Shown one piece after another: positions 57,975-64,000 of a stretch of 64,000 bases of DNA (positions are counted from its first letter, which is position 1; each line of letters begins with the position of its first letter). The notes under the pieces were generated by a model. It was not told the DNA's origin, searched no databases, and worked only from the letters and a program-made list of their open reading frames with translations. The DNA is from Ceratothoa steindachneri (taxonomy: Eukaryota > Arthropoda > Malacostraca > Isopoda > Cymothoidae): positions 148,271,806 through 148,335,805 of the forward strand of contig OZ018326.1 in assembly GCA_963969495.1 (NCBI GenBank). Direction: 5' to 3'. The position numbers and the translations under genes are program-made.

Positions 57975-60900
57975 GCCTGGAGGGCATATTCCTTCAAAGG
58001 AATTTCCGTGGACTCCGGGCCAACTGGGAGGAGCTGCGGAGGCTCGTCTCTTCCCGCTCCCCGTTAGCTATCTTTTTGCAGGAGACCATGCTAGGCGAGT
58101 GCCCCCTGCCCACCCTCCCGGGGTACAAGGGTCTTGCGACCCCACCACCGCGGGATGGCCGAGCTAGGGGATTCGCGGTTTACACCCAGGCTGATGTCTC
58201 CGTTCTTCCTTACTCTTTAGTTCCCTTCTTTCAGGCAGTGGCTGTGCAGCTGCACCTGGATAGGAGGTATATTATCATTTCTGCGTACATTCCACCGTCA
58301 GCTGACTTCGACGAGGGGGACTTCCGCCGCGTCGTAGCACGGTTGCTGAGGCCCTATCTCTTGCTTGGAGATCTGAACGGCAGGCATCCTCTCTTGGGAG
58401 ATTACTCCATAAATCCCAGGGGACAAGTCCTTGCCGATCTGATCGAAGAGCTTAAGATGGGTGTCCTAAACGTGGATGAGTTTACGCATCACTGTCCGAG
58501 AACCGCTTCATTTTCTTGCCTTGCCCTATCTTTGTGCTCTTCGGATGCACAGCCTGATTTTGATTGGGAGTGGTCGATGACCTCCATGGTAGTGATCACT
58601 TTCCCATTCAAATATCATTTTCAGGGCAACTGCCGCCTGAGAGACCACCTCGGTGGTGCTTAGTGCGGGCGCGGTGGCCACCATTTCAGGAAATGACTGA
58701 ATTCTCTATCTCAGTCGAGTAGTTTATCTCGGTAGATGAGGCCGTTAAGTTCTTCTCCGGCAACCTCATCGCCGTGGACCTGACTACTATTCCTAGGACG
58801 TCTGGCCGTTTTGCACGCCGACCACCCTCATGGTGGGCGGCCGAGTGTGAGACGGCCCTCAAACAGAAGCGTTATGCCTACATGCACTATAAGCGCCGCC
58901 CGAACGATTTCACTGTCGCTGAATTTCGTCGGGCTAGGGCAAGGTTCCGGTATATTTCGAAGCACGCCCGTTGCTCTTCTTGGCGGGCATACGTGTCTTC
59001 ACTTAACGGGAAGTTGCCTTTAACTAAGGTGTGGAGAACCCCCCTCCCGTTCTCCAGGAGAATGGGACCGCAATCTCGGATCCCGCGTCCGTGGCGGAAT
59101 CCTTCGCGACCGCTTTTTCTGCATTCTCTAGCCGTGAGGCTGCTCCGCCAGCATTCAATGCACGTCGTGATGTCGCGGAAGGCCGCCGGCTGGACTTTAC
59201 CTCCAGAGGCGGAGAACCCTTCAACGACAAGTTTACTGTAAGCGAGTTGCGTTCAGCTCTCACTTCGTGCGCGGACACCGCCCATGGTCCGGACGATGTC
59301 TCGTACGCAATGCTTCGACACCTAGGTGAGCGAGGCATGGCCTTTCTGTTGGATTTGTTCAACAGGATCAGGGTGAAAGGTCTTCTCCCAGACTCCTGGC
59401 GAATCGCTACTGTGCTTGCCTTTCGCAAACCGGGGAGAGATTACTCTACTCCGACCGGTTTCCGCCCAATCTCTCTAACCTCTTGCGTGTGCAAGTTGAT
59501 GGAGAAATTGGTAAATGTTAGATTAGCCTTTTCCTGGGCACATCTGTCTTCCGCACAGTGCGGTTTCCGCAAGTTCCACTCCACGTCGGATGCTCTGCTC
59601 CGACTGGAAAATGCCGTCTGCGAGGCTTTCCTTCGTAGACAGCACTACGCCACGGTGTTTTTCGATCTGGAGAAGGCCTATGATACCGCATGGCGATACG
59701 GTATCATGGAGACTCTCCACAAGATGGGGGCGAGGGGACGCCTCCCAATTTTTATATCTGAATTTTTGCGAGATTGTCGATTCCGCGTACGGGTGGGGGG
59801 AGCCCTCTCCGGCCCAAAGGAGCAGGAAGAGGGTGTCCCGCAGGAAAGTGTCCTCAGTGTCACACTCTTTGCCCTGAGCATCAACGGCATCACCTCGGAG
59901 CTGCCGGAAGATGTTCTCGCTACGCTCTACGTGGACGACCTTTCGATCTCTTTTGGCGCGGCCCAGATGCCAACTCTGGAGCGTCGACTCCAACAGGCAT
60001 TGAACCGCGTCTCTTGCTTTCTTGAAGCGCACAGGTTTCAGTTTTCTTTGCCCAAGACTAAGGTGGTGCACTTCTGCCGCCATCCACGGCTTCACCCCGA
60101 CCCAGATTTGTTTCTTAAAGGGGTGCGCCTGCAAGTGGGTGAGTCGCACGGTTTCCTTGGTCTTTTATTCGACTGACGCCTCACCTGGGAGGCTCATATT
60201 CGCAGCCTTAGGGTCTCTTGTACCCGCGCCATGGACATTCTCCGTTCCGTGACGTTCAGCGCTTGGGGCGCTGATAGGGCTACTGCCTTACTTTTTTATC
60301 GATCCTTTGTTCGTTCGAAGCTCGACTACGGATGCGAGTTTTATGCATCCACAGCCAAGTGTTTATTGCGAAGGTGGATTCGATCCACCACACCGGCCTT
60401 CGCCTTGCGACCGGTGCCTTCCGCACTTCCCCCATTGAGAGCCTGTTAGGCGATGCTGGGGAGATGCCACTCGCTCTGCGCCGCGTGCAGTGTATCACTC
60501 GACTGTACGCGCGAGCCTGGCGCCTCCCTCAGTCGCCAACAGCTCTCACTGCATCCGCAGCTGATCTCGATGGTGCCTATGCCGTCGAGAGACGCCAGTC
60601 ATACCCTAAGCCTTTTGGGTTTAGGGCCAGGAAACTCCCTTGAGAGTTAGATATCGCTCTCGGGCTGGTGGCGCCCCTGGTTTTGCCCTGGACGCCACCC
60701 TGGAGGGTACGACATTTGGCTATTGGTCGCCACGCCTCTGCTCCCAAAGCTTGTACTGCGCCGGGAGTATTGCGTTCGACCTTTTTGGAGCACACATCGT
60801 GTCACGCTGAAACCGTGCCAGTGTATACGGATAGCTCCAAGTCCGAAGAGGGGGTCGGTTTCCACGCCGTATCTCCTCCGTTTGAAGTCAGCGGGGCTCT

Positions 60901-61603
60901 ACCAGGCGCTGCGTCTGTTTTCACGGCCGAGCTGGTGGCAATACACCACTCGGTACGGAAGATTACGCGACGTGCCCGGTTCGGAGACCGGATTGTGATC
61001 TATAGCGACTCACAAAGCGCCCTGAGTGCTCTCGGGGCATTGGAATCTCCGCATCCCCTGGTTCGCGATATCCGTGACGCCACGGTTTTGGTGAGCCGGT
61101 CAGATGTCGAGATTATCTTCTGCTGGGTTCCTTGACATGTAGGAATTGCGGGGAATGAGCGCGCCGATGACGGCGCCAAAGAGTCCTTGAGGACTCTGCG
61201 ACCGGACCAGCGTTTCGCTCTTCCTCACACCGACTACATGGCAGAAATACGGGCAGCTCTTTGGACTGCTTGGCAAAGAAGATGGGAGAGGGTCGAAGGG
61301 AACTTAAAGTTGCGTGCCATTACGCCGTGACTGTTCCCATGGACCTATCCCCCAATGCCGCGGCGGCTTCAGGTTGCTTTCTGTCTTCCTCGAATCGGAC
61401 ACACTCGTGTGACGCATCGCTACTTGATGGAGCGCTTGCATGCGCCCTATTGCAACGACTGCGTCGCCCCCCAGACTGTTCGGCATATTCTTGTCGAATG
61501 TCCCAGTCTGGGTGATCTTCGCGCACGATACCTGTCTCGGTACCGGATGGGCGGGGTCGCTACCGCCTGTCCCTTGTACTCGGGACGAGTGCGTGCACCA
61601 TGA
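57872..61603 (+). pseudogene. I-group pol pseudogene (EN-RT-RNase H-CCHC)
   Basis: Endonuclease: QRNFRGLRANWEELRRL, IFLQET, YIPPSADF and LLLGDLNGRHPLLGD (57985-58400). The S-D-H-F-P block survives near 58583-58600 in a shifted frame. Reverse transcriptase, mainly 59031-60176: TAHGPDDVSYAML, FRPISLTSCVCKLMEKL, VFFDLEKAYDTAWRYG, GVPQESVLSVTLFAL (glycine of P-Q-G changed to glutamate) and LYVDDLSISF with the catalytic Y-V-D-D. RNase H 60668-61135: VYTDSSKSE, FTAELVAIHHS, IYSDSQSAL, and NERADD after an in-frame TGA at 61133-61135. A CNDCVAPQTVRHILVECP motif ends the protein near 61450-61500. At least five frameshifts or stops. Confidence 0.9.
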
Positions 61604-61895
61604 CTGGTGGACTTATTGACTTTTGGGGGAAGGCCGGCTTCTCCCCTTTACTTAAGGTTCCTTTTTTTTGCTATTGTTTTGTTTGTAGGTTGCACTCTCC
61701 TGCACCAGGGTGAGGGGGACCTCCACCCGCTGCCGGAGATTGCTTCGATTGTTAAGTTTTTCCAATTTTTATCATTGTTAAGTTTTCATATTTTTACTTT
61801 AAAGTAGCCTAGTTCTAGGCTGTCGTGTTTTTCGGCGGACTAATGCCCAAGTGGGTAGTTGCCAGATGGGCTCCATAAAATTAAAAAAAAAAATT

Positions 61896-64000
61896 ATCAC
61901 TGCAAATATTACACATGTGTTATTGAAACAGGTATTTGCCTCCCTTACTTAAATTCGTGTAAAAACTTGCGTTAAAAGCAAATGCTTAACTGCCGTTTAG
62001 ATGAAAAATATGAATAGAGTCAAAATCCATGTTTCATAAACTTTCAGAGTTTAAACCAATTCTTGTTTCCTCAAATTATTCCATTTACTGATTCGCTACT
62101 ATCAAATAGATTCATTGAAGTAGAACTATTTTAAATCGTATCTAATTAATAACTCATCTCAATACAGCATTTTCCACATTTCTTTTATCTAATTCTCCCA
62201 AAAATTTATATGGAAGAATGTCTATTTTAAATTTGCCATCGAATAATGAGGAATATACGAGTCTTTGGTTCCACCTTTTCGAATCTCATTGTTCCTATTG
62301 TAACGTTCACAAAGGCAGCCCATTTTGTCTACAATTCTTTCCCCATTTTCATCCGTCAATTTATTTTTCAATCTCTGTAGCTCGCTCTTCTATGTGTCCA
62401 ATTTGTACGTGCTGAGATATTTCAAGACATTTAGCTGTTATTGTAATATTCTCTCTCTGTATCTTTGTCCTCTCTCACTTTATTTTTCACTGTTTCACGT
62501 ACTCACGTAAACCTTTATAATCAGTTAATTTTATTTGTTAGAGGAAATGATATTATGTTACTATTTTCACAAAAAATGCATGCAAGTAATTATAAATCTC
62601 TTCTACACGATAGTTTTATCTTTTAACGTAATTAATTTAGGCGATTTTCTTTAAGCAATATAAATATTGAAGAATATCAACCCATTTTCTCAACCTCTTA
62701 ATCAATAGCAGCATTGAAAACTAATAAATATTCATATAAGGGATTATTCCTAGTGATATAAAAGAGTTCTACCTACCCTTTACTATTAAAGTCAATTCTT
62801 AATCAAGCAAAGAATTTTCTATTCAAGGAAGTTACGGGTAAAATAAGAGAAGACATTTCAAAAGGTATTATTCAAGAAAAAATGCTTTTGAACACTAATT
62901 ATATATTGAGTATTGAGTGAAAGGTGTAGTGGTTAATAAGAAATTTTATACCAAAGAACTATTATATAAAGCTCATTTCACTAACTTTATAAATTGCAAA
63001 TATCCCCTAAATCCCTCTACAAAGTAAATTGACTTTAGTGATACAACAGAAACAGCCCTTTTATTATTTTACTAAAATAAACATTAAGAAAGAGAACGGA
63101 ATCATTCTTACGAAAAGTAGTTTAAAATAAGTTAAATAATGTCACATTTTTTAAGATATTTTACTGGTAAGGCGATCGATACAATTAAGACTCAAAACTA
63201 ATGAGTTTTTGCTTATCGCAGACTCGCGCTCTTTTCTCAAAAGAAATTAAGTATTTTTCAACCATGTGAGATCGAAATACACAGTTAGCAAGGTTTCATT
63301 AACTTCAAGACCTAAACCTATGTTTTAGTTGATAAATGGAAGCAAGCAAGAATTTCCGAGAAACCCATGTTAATTCGGATCAGAAAGTAGGATACAAAAT
63401 TAGATGGAATATATGGTTAAAAGGGAAAGAGACCAAGAAAAGCAAATTATGTAGAACATGGCAAAAACTACAGAACCTAATTTGTAAAACTTATTTCCAA
63501 TAACTTGATGAGCATGTTAAAAATCTTATGGGAATAATTTGTACACAGATAAGAGATGCTCTCAATTACGATTCTGAAACCCCTGGGAGCACTAATTTAA
63601 AATAAATCATCTTTATATCCGTACCATGTTAAGGACGGGCTTTTTGAAACTGAGAGTGTTATTTATGGTTGGGTAATAATTTAGGATTTAGTAATATATG
63701 ATAGTATCATCACGTTTACCTTTACGTCGAAAAACATATATATTGATGTATGTATTTGGACTAGCTAAGAAATATGTTTTGCATAGATGACCAAGTTTTA
63801 GAAACTAAGAAAATGTAGAAAGGGGCTGAATAGAGGACGAAAATTCATCATACTGCCTTATTTAAATAGAAAGATCTATCTGACGGGGATGGCCATGCTA
63901 AAGCCTTCATCGAAGAATCGCCTCCCTATGGTAACACGTTGGTACTGTTTCAAGAAACATCCATTTAAAGACGGAGATAATGTGCGTTTCTAAAATTTTA
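61896..64000. other. AT-rich DNA without recognisable genes
   Basis: No coding motif, terminal repeat or tandem array was recognised. A weak match to 33063-33116 lies at 63888-63936. Confidence 0.55.

Larger units (their letters stand above)
55020..61895 (+). mobile_element. I-group non-LTR retrotransposon, near full length
   Basis: A GC-rich block of about 6.9 kb inside AT-rich DNA carries a gag-like ORF1, a pol ORF2 with endonuclease, reverse transcriptase and RNase H, and a short 3' end (GTAGTTGCCAGATGGGCTCC, then an A-rich TAAAATTAAAAA tail near 61876-61893). RNase H in the pol protein and zinc knuckles in ORF1 place it in the I superfamily (I/Nimb-like). Compared with the 42.7-46.1 kb copy it keeps its 5' half. 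Frameshifts and stops make it inactive. Confidence 0.88.

Overview
This is a eukaryotic, most likely arthropod, repeat-rich intergenic window. It is AT-rich, with long (AT)n arrays, and I recognise no host protein-coding gene, rRNA or functional tRNA. Every protein-like stretch I can identify comes from a transposable element or a virus-like element, and almost all are broken by stops and frameshifts. A crustacean source would fit the element mix and the tandem TTCTTATG-type LINE tail, but this is an inference from general repeat knowledge and I could not test it.

Layout, left to right. 0-8 kb: AT-rich DNA with a short LINE reverse transcriptase trace near 5.2 kb and a decayed mariner-like transposase at 6.9-7.7 kb. 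8.4-9.45 kb: a GC-richer repeat, part of which recurs inverted at 51 kb. 9.8-12.3 kb: a decayed jockey-group LINE on the minus strand. 12.6-13.5 kb: a short Tc1/mariner-type element with recognisable inverted ends beside an (AT)n tract. 13.6-14.2 kb: a mosaic repeat with a tRNA-like module. 15.5-16.4 kb: a possible LTR. 18.3-20.5 kb: a Penelope-like element between AT arrays. 22.9-24.2 kb: a mariner with clear ends and TA duplication, inserted in a minisatellite-like repeat. 24.9-27.0 kb: a piggyBac transposase relic. 28.0-28.8 kb: LINE and transposase tail fragments. 31.9-32.8 kb: a tandem array related to the DNA around the 23 kb mariner. 34.6-35.8 kb: a Tc1-like relic. 36.8-41.2 kb: a nearly complete CR1-type LINE (minus) with an intact esterase-domain ORF1. 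42.7-46.1 kb and 55.0-61.9 kb: two different I-group LINEs (plus) with RNase H.

The least expected item lies at 47.6-49.0 kb. It is a decayed but roughly full-length Maverick/Polinton-type (adintovirus-like) major capsid protein gene, followed directly by the start of an adenovirus-type cysteine protease gene. A fossil transposase abuts the capsid gene on one side, and another lies about 1 kb beyond the protease fragment.

The window reads as nested insertions. Several DNA elements sit at TA sites or at the edges of (AT)n arrays. Only the CR1 ORF1 looks open from end to end; the capsid gene, both I-group pol genes and every transposase carry disabling lesions.
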